From contig CM054061.1 in NCBI GenBank assembly GCA_028641055.1, positions 118,283,712-118,347,711 of the forward strand: a stretch of DNA of 64,000 nucleotides, given 5' to 3'. The DNA comes from Alopecurus myosuroides (lineage: Eukaryota; Streptophyta; Magnoliopsida; Poales; Poaceae). The notes beneath the pieces are model-generated. The model worked only from the letters and a program-made list of their open reading frames with translations. It was not told where the DNA came from and made no database searches. Positions 24,402 to 34,894 of the stretch are shown piece by piece; position 1 is the first letter of the stretch; each line of letters begins with the position of its first letter. Made by a program: the position numbers and the translations under genes.

Positions 24402-27400
24402 CTATGCTGGCGAGAGGGTTGTGGAAACCATCGCGGTTTTGGCGGAATCCGTCGGGTGCACTTGGTGCTTGCGAGTGTCGCTGTTGGCGCTGAATTCTAG
24501 TTCAGGCGCGTTTTTCTTCGTGAGGGGCATTACGGAGTGATCCGTGGTTTTTGCCAGCTCTTGTAGTTCTTCTTGCATCCCGAAAGATTTCGCGATCTCA
24601 TTAAATTCTATGTCGCACTTATCCGATTTCTGGAAGTCTCCGTCAATGGTGATCACACCGTATTCGCCGGGTAGCTTGAGCTTCAAGTATGCGTAATGTG
24701 GTACGGCCATGAATCTGGCGAACGCTGTTCGACCAAGAATGGCGTGGTACTGTGAGGGCCAGTCGACGACTTCAAAGTCCAGGAATTCCCTTCTGTAGTT
24801 GCGTGGGGAGCCCAGTACAACTTCAAGGTTGATTGTTCCGAGTGGACGTATTGCCTTGCCCGGAACTATCCCGTGGAAGGATGTTTCTGATTCCGTTAGG
24901 CCGTCCAGGTTTTTGTTCATTCGACGGAGTGTATCCGCGTAGATGATGTTGATGCCGCTGTCGCCGTCCATGAATACGCGGGCCAGGTCATAGTTGCCAA
25001 TTTGAGCTTGAATGACAAGGGCGGCGTGTCCTGGTCGATAGACTCGTGGCGGGTGGTCTTCCTTCGAGAACGTGATTGGCTGCTCGGCCATCTTCAGGTA
25101 CTCGGGCTTCGTTGGTGGCGTCTGCACTGCCATGCATATTTGTCTCGAGTTAGTTTTTTGAGCTCTGCGAGAGGGGCATACCTTCTGTATCATCCCGAGG
25201 AGTTGTCCGTGCGGAGTCGGGTATGTATTTGCTCCCGTGTTTTGTTGTTGTGGTGCTGGCAATGCGGCGAGTGCCATGTTTGGGTTGGCTGGTGGAGGTG
25301 GTGGCGGTGGTAGCTGGAATTGTTGTCCGCCTCCTGGTAGCGGTGGATAGTTTTGGGTGGAAGCGAATCTTTTCTTGGCGAGCGCGTCCGAGATTTCGAT
25401 GAACTTTCGGCAATCCTTGAGAAGGTGTGTTGCCTTAGTCTTGCCCGTGCGCTTGTCTGTGAACAGATGTAGCGAGCAGTACGCATCGAGGTCTTCCTCG
25501 GGTGATTTTTCTTCTACCTTTGGTCTCCATTCGCGACTTCCACGACGACCGGAGTCGCGACTTCGCGTGAATTCTGCTGCCACTAGTTCTTCTCTATCCT
25601 CGTGGTCGTAATATTTTCTTCTCTTTCGTCGCCCATGACGGTCTTCGTCGTGTGTGGGCGATGATGTTCTTTCATTGCGCACCGCGTCTTCTCCATTGGC
25701 CCATTTTTCGGCTATGACCATGAGCTCCCCTATGGTTTTGGGCGCAGCTCTGCCGAGTTCTTCTCGAAACGCGGTTCTTCTTGCTCCTTTGGCGAAGGCC
25801 TCAATCGCCACTTCTTCAGAGATTGTCCCTGCGGTGTTCCTGAGCGTGTTCCACCGCTGGATGTATTCTCGCGTGGATTCGCCACTTTTCTGTTTGCAAG
25901 CTCGTAGTTCTTCGATTGTAGCTGGCCTTTTGTAGGTCGACTGGAAGTTTTTGCAGAAATCGCGATGTAGGTCGTCCCACGATGCGTAGCAAGATCGTGG
26001 TCTCCTCTCCAGCCAGCTGCGGGCCGCTCCGGCTAGGTGCAAATTGAGGTACTGCATGGCCGTGTTCTTGTTACCACGTTGGCATTTTACTGCCGTGAGG
26101 TAGTCGCTTAACCACTGGGAGGGCTCGAGTGAGCCATCGTATTTTGTCACCTCCGAGCTGAGCTTGAATCTCTTGGGTAGAGGTGCTTCGCGAATACTGC
26201 GAGCAAAGCAGAGTGCTCCGCAGGTTTCGTCGTCCGAAGACCCGGATGAGGAGCGTTCGCGATATCGTGAAGCCCTTGCTTTATCCACCTTCTTCTGGGC
26301 GAGATCGGATCGCGCGTCGTACCCGGACCGGTCGCGGTCGCTATCTTTCCTTGGTTCTTTACTTCGTTTTCTCGAGCGGCTGCTGTGGTGCCGCGAGTCT
26401 TTGTCTCTCGGGCTGTCGTCGCTGCTGCTTCGACTGTCGCCGCGGCGTCGAGCCTCTTTTCCTCGGCCGCGACGCGGCGATTTATCCTTTCTCGGAGAGG
26501 AGCTCCTATGCCTGCGGGGCGTGTCCTTGTCTTTGTCCTTCTCCTGTCGCGCCTTCTCCAGTTGTTCCTTGCGATCGTGGGAGGCGAGTTTCGCGGCTGC
26601 CAGCCCTAGACCCTTGCGGATATGCTTGTATTGTTCCACCCGAGGATCGCTGTCCGTCGGCTGGTTCATCTGCATGTAGGTTGCCGCGGCTAGAATTGCG
26701 GCGGCTGGAGTTTGCGGGTAGACGTTGCCATCGTCGTCAACCCTCATGAAAGAAGACGTGGTAGACCTGTTGGTCCCAGCCATAGATTCGTGGTCCCTCG
26801 TCGACGCTGCGGGTCCTTTTCCCCCGGGTCGGGTACCGACCGAAGGTGCAAGGGACAGCTCGGCTCGACGTAGGCTTGACTCATCCGCCGCTCTCCTGCG
26901 ACGGGCTAGATCTGCTCGGGCATCCTTGATGTTTGAGGCCGCTCTCACTAGGTGATAGTGGTAGGCGGTTAGGTCTTCCTGTGTGGCACCTGCTGCGGGT
27001 GGCTGACTCTTTCGCATGGATTCCTTGGCTCTTTTCCAGGCTTCCCGCGAGACGCCGATTAGATCGCGCTCGGTTGCGCTATATTCAGTTTCCGAGGGCT
27101 GTTCCGATCCTGCCATGCAGACTTGGGCCAGTCGTGGCCCGTGTGTCCTAGGCGCAGATCGGGAGGTTCTTCGCACCCGAGAGGGTTCCTCTGTCGAGAG
27201 TGTGTGGTAGTCGATCGTGTTGAAGCGGATGGACTCGCCGCTTTTCTCCATAGGGAAGCGCGAGTTGACGGCTCCAGATTCGGGTTCAGATTCATCCGAG
27301 AAGTGGAGGATTCCGTCTCTGTTCGCCATGAAGTTGAAGCTTCCGAACGTCAGGGTGACGCTCTTCTCCAGATCCTCGAATACCGGGCGTGATTCCGGCG

Positions 27401-27605
27401 AGTGAGGTGTGACTATGACGGATCCGATCCGTACAGGATTGTTCGGAGCCGTAGTCGATGGTTTCCAACGGGAGTTGGATGTCGATGAAGCCGAAGATGC
27501 CGGTGATCCAGCGCCCGCGTTCCCCACGGTCGGCGCCAATTGTCGAAGCTCTGGCTCCGCAAATCCCTCAGGTGACCCTATCGGGTTTCGACTAGGAGAT
27601 GTCAT
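24402..27605 (-). CDS. gag: Tat1 gag-protease, beginning inside the 5' LTR
   Basis: The 1067-codon frame opens with an ATG at 27605, inside the 5' LTR about 185 nt after its TATA box, and reads through the LTR end and primer site (ELRQ-LAPTVG). Residues roughly 350-460 are an arginine/serine-rich stretch (RRHRSSSPRKDKSPRRGRG and similar). The Retrotrans_gag core lies at about 492-642 (LEPSQWLSDYLTAVKC through SGESTREYIQRWNTL). A Cys/His group with THLLKDCRKF follows. The aspartic protease is marked by FMDGDSGINIIYA (about 24.96 kb) and HAILGRTAFARFM. The frame ends in TAG (24402-24404), after which pol continues in the same frame, so a single nonsense change probably split one gag-pol ORF. 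A later ATG could also serve as start. Confidence 0.88.
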   Translation of the reverse strand: MTSPSRNPIGSPEGFAEPELRQLAPTVGNAGAGSPASSASSTSNSRWKPSTTAPNNPVRIGSVIVTPHSPESRPVFEDLEKSVTLTFGSFNFMANRDGILHFSDESEPESGAVNSRFPMEKSGESIRFNTIDYHTLSTEEPSRVRRTSRSAPRTHGPRLAQVCMAGSEQPSETEYSATERDLIGVSREAWKRAKESMRKSQPPAAGATQEDLTAYHYHLVRAASNIKDARADLARRRRAADESSLRRAELSLAPSVGTRPGGKGPAASTRDHESMAGTNRSTTSSFMRVDDDGNVYPQTPAAAILAAATYMQMNQPTDSDPRVEQYKHIRKGLGLAAAKLASHDRKEQLEKARQEKDKDKDTPRRHRSSSPRKDKSPRRGRGKEARRRGDSRSSSDDSPRDKDSRHHSSRSRKRSKEPRKDSDRDRSGYDARSDLAQKKVDKARASRYRERSSSGSSDDETCGALCFARSIREAPLPKRFKLSSEVTKYDGSLEPSQWLSDYLTAVKCQRGNKNTAMQYLNLHLAGAARSWLERRPRSCYASWDDLHRDFCKNFQSTYKRPATIEELRACKQKSGESTREYIQRWNTLRNTAGTISEEVAIEAFAKGARRTAFREELGRAAPKTIGELMVIAEKWANGEDAVRNERTSSPTHDEDRHGRRKRRKYYDHEDREELVAAEFTRSRDSGRRGSREWRPKVEEKSPEEDLDAYCSLHLFTDKRTGKTKATHLLKDCRKFIEISDALAKKRFASTQNYPPLPGGGQQFQLPPPPPPPANPNMALAALPAPQQQNTGANTYPTPHGQLLGMIQKVCPSRRAQKTNSRQICMAVQTPPTKPEYLKMAEQPITFSKEDHPPRVYRPGHAALVIQAQIGNYDLARVFMDGDSGINIIYADTLRRMNKNLDGLTESETSFHGIVPGKAIRPLGTINLEVVLGSPRNYRREFLDFEVVDWPSQYHAILGRTAFARFMAVPHYAYLKLKLPGEYGVITIDGDFQKSDKCDIEFNEIAKSFGMQEELQELAKTTDHSVMPLTKKNAPELEFSANSDTRKHQVHPTDSAKTAMVSTTLSPA
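27521..27538 (-). promoter_or_regulatory. Primer binding site of Tat1
   Basis: On the minus strand TGGCGCCGACCGTGGGGA begins two bases after the 5' LTR. The first bases TGGCGCC fit a tRNA CCA end; I do not assign the tRNA. The site is translated in frame as LAPTVG. Confidence 0.75.
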
Positions 27606-28035
27606 AGGCGCTGGTGAAATCGTCGGCTTGACAGGGGGGCGAGATTTACCCAGGTTCGGGGCCCTCGAAGAGGTAAAACCCTTACTCCTGCCTTCTGCTG
27701 ATCTGTATTGGATTGATTAGATCGATTACAGGGTGCTCGAATCGAGAGTAGATCTCGAGTTTCAAGGCTTTTGTGGTCGTGCGGTAATACTTGGTCCTCT
27801 CCTTGGGGGCTCTCCTGGCCTTATATAGATGGCCAGGTCTCAAGTCCCCCCCGGAGAGGATTCGAACCCTAGTTTAGGTCGGTTACAAGTTTCCTAACTT
27901 CATCCGCAAGTCTAACGCGGATGGGCTTCAGGTGGGCCTTCTGGAGTCTTCCAAGGATGCCTCTTCTTGGGCCTTGTCCTTGGGCCTGAGAGGGGGTGTC
28001 CTTACCCGCAGGGTCCAGGATCCATGCCTTCGTCA
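27541..28035 (-). repeat. Tat1 5' LTR
   Basis: A 495-bp LTR, the partner of 15231-15725 with two differences. On the minus strand a TATATAA box lies at 27821-27827 within a short inverted repeat (GGCCATCTATATAAGGCC), so transcripts should begin near 27790 and include the gag ATG at 27605. Confidence 0.95.
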
Positions 28036-28224
28036 GGTAGTCATAAGTAATACAACCGGATTGTCCTTTGCTCTCAAAAGGATTGGGACACTCGATGCGA
28101 TATTATTTACTGCACTTTATTTACTCGCACTTTATCTATCTTCTACATCCAAAACAACCAAAAACCCGTTTGCTAGTGTTGACAATGAATCCTATATCCA
28201 ACCTGCTTGTCAACACCCAGAGTG

Positions 28225-29805
28225 TAGCAGCAAGTTTCCCTCCGAACGAAACCAAGGTTGAATCGACCAGTAGGAGAAAGAAATCACTTCCGAAGGTTGA
28301 TGCAGCTGAGGTGGCAGGGCGCACTACCGGTTCAGAAGAAACGTGGAACCTACACAACACAATCAAATCACTTTACCCCAACGAAGCAGTGAGGTTATCA
28401 ATCTCACCGGTTTTGCTGGACACAAAGAGGTTAAACGTACCGTGTGGAAAATAATACTTGTTTGAAGTAGATGAAAGAGAATAGTGATGGCAGTAGTAAA
28501 ACAGTAGCAACAGTATGAAAACAGAGATTGTAGAGGTTGTATTATCAATATGAGGAAAATGGACCAGGGTCCACAGTTCACTAGTCGTGTCTCTCTATAG
28601 AAGATAAATAACATGTTTCATGAACAAATTACAGCTGGGCAATTGACAGATATAAAGGAGGCACCGTAGTGCATAAGCATGACATGATGATTACTATGTA
28701 ATTCATGCGGGCATTACAACAAGATAAATAGACCATCATCCAACTGCATCTATGACTAATAATCCACCCTCAGAATGTCATCCGAGCAATCCTTGGGTAT
28801 TAAGTTGCAAGCAACAGATAATCGCAGTAAGTAAAGTGTGTAATGTAAACAATAACATCATCCTTAGACAAAGCATTATTGTTTTCTCCCTAGTGGCAAC
28901 AACACATCCCCCACCCGTTTACGTTTCTGTCACTCGAGCGTGAGTGAAAGGGAGGCATGAACCCACTATCGAGCATAAATACTCCCTCTTGGAGTTACTA
29001 CCATCTACTTGGCCAGAGCATCTACTAACAACGAAGAGCATGAAAGATCATAAATAACATACACATGAAAAGAACATGATAGATTGATAATCAAGAGACA
29101 TATCATTCAATATTCATCGGATCCCAGCAAACACAACATGTAGCATTACAATAAGATGATCTTGATCATGTAAGGAAGCTCACAAGATCTAAACATGAGG
29201 CATAAAGAGGACATAACAACCATTTAGCTACCGATATGGACCTGTAGTCCAAGGATGAACTACTCACGAATCATTCCAGAGGCGGGCATGGTGGTGTAGA
29301 GCCCTAAGGTGTCAACCCTAGAGGAGGGTGCCGGGGAGAGCTCCAGAACCCTCCTGAACTAGGGTTGACGATGACGGCAGCCTCAGATGTTTTTCATGGA
29401 AAAAGGCTCTGTTTTTAGGGTTAACCTCCCACGGGGTATAAATAGGCGAAAGGGAAACGTCGGTGGGCGGCTAGGGGGCCCACACCACCCCATGGCGCGG
29501 CCAGGGGCGCGCTGCCTTATGGTGTGGGGCCCCTGTGGCCCCCTTCCGGGTCTCCTCCGGACTCCGTGTGCGTGACAGATTTCTAAGACCCCCAGTGTTT
29601 GAATCGTCAGATTCTGATAATATTTCCAGAACAGCTTTTCCGGAACCAAAAACAGCAGAAAACAAGAACTGGCTCGGTGGCATCTTGTCAATAGTTTAGT
29701 CCCAGAAAATCGATAAAAATGGCATAAAGTGTATAGAAAACATGTAGCTAATAACATGAAACAACATGGAACATCAGAAATTATGGATATGTTTATGACG
29801 TATCA
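28225..29805 (-). repeat. Right (5') LTR of element B, main part
   Basis: This is the full-length version of the B LTR (about 1.64 kb with 13922-13977). It resumes after solo LTR A with tagcagcaagtttccc and ends GACGTATCA before TSD GTTTC (29806-29810). It contains the 690 bp missing from the left copy, including a GC-rich stem-loop (29473-29534) shared with the other Athila-type LTRs here. Small ORFs within it have no domain. Confidence 0.8.
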
Positions 29806-29810
29806 GTTTC

Positions 29811-30451
29811 CCCTACGGGTTTGATAGTGTGTGGACATGAAACTAGAAATTCTTTCATTTTCATCTCATTTTACGGGGAAGTGATTCCCATCTCGGAACA
29901 TCGAGGTAATATACTCGTTTAGAATTACTCAGTGGCTACCATTATGTTCACCAATTTTATGTTTTGACTCTAGATAGTACCAAAGTAAAACTTTCAGAAT
30001 ATACCATCCTGATAACCTCATGGTCAAAGGATATGTTGTAATATAACTGTGATATGATATGCCGCTAAGGAAAAAGATGTCTTAATGGAATCTCTTAGCA
30101 TATCAACTACTAGGGTATACCCCGCCATATTGTTCCCTTCTAACAATATGATATTTATTGATGCTGACATAAACAATTTCGATGACCAGGAAAACACAAC
30201 CATCAAACATTCAATGAATTAGTCGTAAAAGACAAGACTAGGTTTGATACTTAGTTCATGCTACTACACGTGAGCGTGACTTTTCCTCTAAATCTCATAT
30301 TAAGACATGTTAGTTATAGCATAATAATATGAATCATAATTATGAAACAGATGCACAAATATTGTTGCCTTTTTGGCATACATCAAACAGTCTCCCACTT
30401 TCACAATTGGCAATAAAATGCTTGTATAAGTCCATAAAACATCTACAAGAT
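29811..30451. repeat. Repeat X1, right part
   Basis: Continuation of X1 after element B, aligning with about 31070-31950 of X2 with a gap (shared: gattctagatagtaccaaa-like text, catatcaactactagggtata, aatatgaatcataattatgaaacagatg). It runs directly into the start of X2. Confidence 0.65.
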
Positions 30452-31953
30452 TGATATGTCCATTTTGCGTCACAGCTTTATATGTGAATTCTATTCTGTT
30501 CATTGATTTATTTTGTATTAGAGTGCAATACCTATGTTATCTTATGATTTTCTCTGTGTTTTATGGTTTTCCAAAAATTATTTATCAGAACTAGAATCCA
30601 GAGGAAAAAAATCCTGGAAAATGCAAGGAGGATGGTACACCATGTGTGGTTCCCTGGGACCCACCTAGCAGCCCCCATAATACGGGTGCGGACATGAGGG
30701 CATTTCTACCCCCTCTGGCACCCTCTTCTCGGTTTTTGTCCAAAACTCTTCTGGAACCTGTGATCCCTATAGATAAAATCATCGACCTTATCTAACGACG
30801 TCATAAACATATTTCCGACAGCTCGGTACATCTGCTGCCCCCTGCACTTTCTTCGTAAACCATGCAACCTCCTTTTCTCTCTTAGAAAAACTCCGGCAGT
30901 AATAGAAAATGTTTCTATCAATTTGGGACATCTAATAGCCTCATTGTAAATTCTCTCCGATATAAGATATATCTATCACGCATAAAAATTGTTCTGATGA
31001 TACTCCTTGTTGATCCGGACCTACCAATATACACATAAACTTGCCTAACTTAAGTGTGTTTCCCCTACAGGTTCGATAGTGTGTGGACATGAATCTGGAA
31101 ACTCTTTCCTTTTCAATAATCAATACCGGATCCATGGACTCCCATATTGACTCCCAAATGCTATACAAATAAATTTCTAAACCTGTTGGCTATTTATATA
31201 ATATTCCCATTACTCACGATATCGAACTTACCCGAGACTATGGATTCCGGTATTGTCGCGAAACAATTTTTGGTTCACTATACCTTTGTCTATCTTGTTA
31301 ACTTGTAAGCTTCCTTTTCCTCGTTACTTTATTATGATATCCCACATGATGTATCATCATCATCCAATGTTTACAAAACTTATGGATATCAGGAATAAAG
31401 AGTGAGCCTAGGCTTGTATCTCCCTTTTTATGGAAGAGTGGTTCTCATCTCAGAACATCGAGGTAATATACGCCTTTAGAATTATCCAGTGGTTGCCGTT
31501 ATGTTCAACCAGTTTATAGTGTGACTCTAGATAGTACCAAAATAAAAACTCTATAATATACCATCCCGCCTCATGGTTGAAGTATATGTTGTAATATAAC
31601 CGTGATGTGATCTGTCGCTTAGGACAAAGATGTCTTAATGGAATCTCTTAACATATCAACTACTAGGGTATACCTAGCCATATTGTTCCCTTCCAACAAT
31701 ATGGTATTCGTTGATGCTGACATAAAAAATTGTCCATGACCAGGAAAACACAACCATCAAGCATCCAATAAATTAGTCATAAAAGCAAAGACTAAGGTTT
31801 GACACTTTGTTCATGTTACTACACGTGAGCTCGAGTTTTCCTCTGAATCTCATATTCAGGAGCCACATCAGTTATAACATAGCAATATGAATCATAATTA
31901 TGAAACAGATGTACAAATATTACTGCCTTTTGGGCATACATCCAACAATCTCT
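30452..31953. repeat. Repeat X2, LTR-like unit
   Basis: It begins TGATATGTCCATTTTGCG, the same start as the Athila LTR at 55083, and continues into sequence shared with X1. Similarity to X1 stops at about 31953 (ccaacaatctc). The arrangement is head-to-tail with X1, so this may be an old tandem or a pair of related LTR fragments. No coding potential. Confidence 0.55.
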
Positions 31954-34056
31954 TCCATGTCTCTCTCTCCAAGTCTCTCTTGCATGCCGAAGCCGAGGAG
32001 GCAACGATGGTGTTGCGAGTCGACAAGAAGACCGTGTGAGGCAAGCGTTGGAGATGGGGATGTGGCGGCGCAAGAGGGAGCAGTGACCGGGCATGGAGGG
32101 GTAGATGTGATGACGAAAGCTTCAGCGGTGGATGGAGGTAGTTGATGCAACGACAGTTCTAGGCCCAACATCCCTGTCATGCGTTGGCTATGCACCACGA
32201 GCACCCATTGGATCTATCCTCGAGGTGTTGCATCATTCCCGCAAGTAAGGAACTATTGTCGACCATCCACACCTCCTCCTCCTCCCCACGGATGTTCACG
32301 AATTTGACCTTGGCCATGCTGCTCTGCCGCAACCCGGTCCTCCCTAGCGACCCTCAACATCATGAAGCACCATGAACATTTAAAATACAATGGACTTTAA
32401 TTTACCATAAACACAAATGTTAACAAGAAATGATCTATGGATACTCTGTGGAACTAAAGTAGAAAGTTATATTGTGCAAAATAAGAGGAACTTGTGGATT
32501 AGAAATGGGTCTACTTGAAGGGTTTTTACCGATTTCTAGAAGTTTATGCAGAGATCTCAACATTGCATGAACCACTACGCAGTAGCCCAATGGCATGGGT
32601 TGCATGGCCTGTCAGGAGGGAATTCCTGGTACCTCACCAAGGTGGCTCTTCCTTTTACAAAAAAAAGTTCTCGATGCTAGTGTTGACGGATCTAATTTTT
32701 TCAAAACATGGTTGGACGTGGAGGATAATGCGTTATCCGTGGTTATAATGTATATCTTTAGATAGTGTAGCAATAGAGTAATCTTGTAAGATATTGTATA
32801 ATGTACCCGCTCGTATGGTTCATCTAGCAACGACGGTGGAACGTGGAGTTGTGTGTCCGGCTGATCTCCTGGGATTTGGTCAGTTTTCATGTTGTTAAGC
32901 ATGGTTGCAACTAGTTCTGATTTAAGGGTTCTTATCATTGGAGACGATTCTTCCAACTTATCATTGGAGATGGTTTTTCCACATGTGCGTTGGTAATTTA
33001 AAACTTTCGGCACGATAAATTTATGTTTGTGTGTTAGAACATAGTCTAATACGACAAGGTTTGCCTGACTCCGGTGAAGGAGAGACAAGGGCGGCGGAGA
33101 GCCTCTAGCTCGTTTCAGTTGTTTGTAGTTATCGCTAGGTGGTCTAAGAATCTATTTATAATTTTATTACTTTTGGATTTCTTTGTACATGTATTGATGA
33201 TTATCAGGTGGACCGAGCAATGCTACATCTACGGACATGGCTTACGGGCTAATCATACGGAGTTAGGGGAGTGGGTCAGGGGTGGGCCAAGAAGAAAATT
33301 CAGGGGCCGTTTTCAAAGGATGGATTAATTAGGAGGTGACATCGTTCTCTTGTAAGACGAATCCGTAAAAATCATGCCAGTACATTTAGCTTTTCCAAGG
33401 TGGACCCTTTCGATAGAAAAGTATTGCTCTGAAAAACAAAGATGAGGGACTAAAATGGTTCTCGGGCAATTCGATCTGGTCGAGGGACTTCACGTGTACT
33501 CCCTATTTTAGTAATACATCTATTTGAGAGTCGTCTAATATGGAACGGAGAGAGTAAAAGTGGGCTGGCCTTTCGGTCGTCTGCCATTATTTGGGCCAGG
33601 CTGAAATGTCCTTAATATAGAAAGCAAAAGCCCACACCGGTGGGCGGCGCTTCCCGGCGTTCACGTCTGCTGCTGGTCGCTTCCCGTCGCCGCCGCCGCA
33701 GCAGCAAAGGTCAGCCACCGAACCCTCCTCCCTTGCTCTCTCCATTGCAGATGCTTGGGCTGGAACTTCTTCTCTTCTTACTACCTATCCTGCCCTCTTC
33801 GCTCCGTTGCGGCTGCTCCAGGATAGGGCTCGCGCCTCTCGGCGCCCAGAATTACCGACGCCAGCCATAGATTCCTCCTAGCTCCTACGTTTGTATAAGT
33901 AGCATGTACGATGTGCAATGCAGAGTGCAAGTTTCCTGTCCTGTTGGTAGGAATGTGGTCATGTGGATGTATCGAGCAAAGATGTGGAGCGCCGTTCAGG
34001 CAGTGTGATTTAATATCGTCTTACTTGGTTTACCACTAATTTTGTTATCCAGCTAA
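31954..34056. other. Intergenic DNA with a GC-rich patch
   Basis: Frames at 31819-32400 and 32612-33088 overlap on both strands and show no domain. A GC-rich patch at 33620-33880 looks like a plant 5' gene end: a GGGCC-containing promoter-like stretch, a CGCCGCCGCC leader, a possible intron ending ccattgcag at 33750, and a 39-codon frame (33751-33870) with a hydrophobic start (MLGLELLLFLLPILPSS). No continuing exon follows, so it is either a gene fragment or chance. Confidence 0.5.
33499..33554. mobile_element. Tiny Stowaway-like MITE remnant
   Basis: A 56-bp segment starts CTCCCTATTTTAG and ends GGAACGGAGAGAG, resembling internally deleted Stowaway ends (CTCCCTCCGTTCC), and is bounded by TA on both sides (33497-33498 and 33555-33556). 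Confidence 0.4.
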
Positions 34057-34153
34057 GAGCATGTCTAACAGACCCCCTATATGGCCCAAACCCGTATAAT
34101 AACCGCTGATATACGGGTTTGGGCTCTACCCGGCCATCTAGCACGCCCCGTAA

Positions 34154-34757
34154 ATGGACCACCCCGGACGATTTTTTACAAGTTTGGGTAGGGGGCGGCC
34201 CGTCGACCCCTACATGTGCGGGTCGGGAGGAGATATAGAGGTCCAACCCCTCACCTTTTCCCCCACTGCGCGCGGAGCTCCCAACCGCCGCCGCCGCCGC
34301 CGCCGGAAATCCGCCTCCTCGCCCTCCCCGGCCACCGCGGCGCCAGAACTCGCCGCCATGGACTCCTCGCAAGCCTCTCCAACCGCCGACGGCGCGCCAC
34401 CCATGTCTGAGGTGGTGAATACTGACACCGCCAGCCGTCGCCCCGTAGATCCGGTCGCCTCCGAGGCACCGCACCCCCGCCGGACACCGCCGCACCCCCG
34501 CCGGGCCCCCAGCGGACCTCGGCGCCCCTCGACTCGCCGCGCCGTTCGCATCTCCGCCGCCTCCCCACGGTGAGTACTCGCCGGGCCGTGTTTCCTCTTC
34601 GATTTCGCCGTTCCGCGGGGGCCTGATCTCTGCTTCGCGATGCCGTAGATGTCTGCCGGAGATGATGCAGTACATCTTACGCATCAAGGACCTCGAGGAC
34701 CGAGAGAAGCTGCTAGATCAGAGGAAGGGTTCCGCGAAGGGCCGCATATGCATCCCG
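34154..34757 (+). pseudogene. 5' coding remnant of the Harbinger-like element
   Basis: A 139-codon GC-rich frame (34154-34573; proline/arginine-rich) ends at a possible splice donor. After a short intron-like stretch comes a basic segment, about 34655-34757, with ILRIKDLEDREKLLDQRKGS and KGRICIPRNH, which recalls the N-terminal part of PIF-type transposases. The catalytic domain is absent; sequence after 34757 belongs to the palindrome region. Overlapping minus frames here are compositional shadows. Confidence 0.4.
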
Positions 34758-34894
34758 CGGAACCACTCTGGTATGACCTGTAGATTTTTTTGAATCTTGG
34801 CATAATATATGATCCATCGCACTTGATGTATCCAATATGAGCAATCCTTGCGAATGATGCCAAAGCAAGATTTAGGTTCATAAAACAGATTAAT

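Larger units (their letters stand above)
15231..28035 (-). mobile_element. Tat1: young, nearly intact Tat-lineage Ty3/gypsy element
   Basis: The element is 12,805 bp on the minus strand, with 495-bp LTRs and a perfect TSD GGTAG (15226-15230 and 28036-28040). Order in its own sense: 5' LTR, primer site, gag-protease, RT, RNase H, a second RNase H, integrase, then a 5.4-kb 3' region holding an antisense spliced gene, polypurine tract and 3' LTR. The second (plant/archaeal-type) RNase H and the antisense gene place it in the Tat lineage. The only defect found in gag-pol is one in-frame TAG at 24402-24404. Two LTR differences imply a very recent insertion. Confidence 0.9.
13978..28219 (+). mobile_element. 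Solo LTR A (Athila family), split by Tat1
   Basis: The LTR occupies 13978-15230 and 28041-28219 (about 1.43 kb in all). It starts TGATACGTCC, ends CAACACCCA, and is flanked by GAGTG at 13973-13977 and 28220-28224. It aligns over most of its length with the Athila LTR at 55083-56592 (shared phrases include gaataaacaccgggaccag and tttactcgca) but lacks that copy's last ~80 bp. With no internal region and an intact TSD it is best read as a solo LTR left by LTR-LTR recombination. The + strand ORF at 14082-14687 is LTR sequence and not a gene. Confidence 0.75.
9764..29805 (-). mobile_element. Athila-like LTR retrotransposon B, decayed, carrying nested insertions
   Basis: The element runs on the minus strand between TSDs GTTTC (9759-9763 and 29806-29810). 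Its own length, without the inserts, is about 5.8 kb. Outer ends are TGATGC... (9764) and ...GTATCA (29805), i.e. TG/CA. A tRNA-Asp-type primer site is at 13894-13911 (minus), and a G-rich tract just inside the left LTR fits a polypurine tract. The internal part (10712-13921) is short and holds only gag remnants, so B is non-autonomous. Its right LTR was interrupted at 13978 by solo LTR A, which in turn holds Tat1. Confidence 0.8.

Noticed and set aside
33751..33870. 39-codon ORF with signal-peptide-like start as a small secreted protein gene
   Set aside because: No supporting exon, no cysteine pattern, and too short to separate from chance; mentioned only within the intergenic entry.
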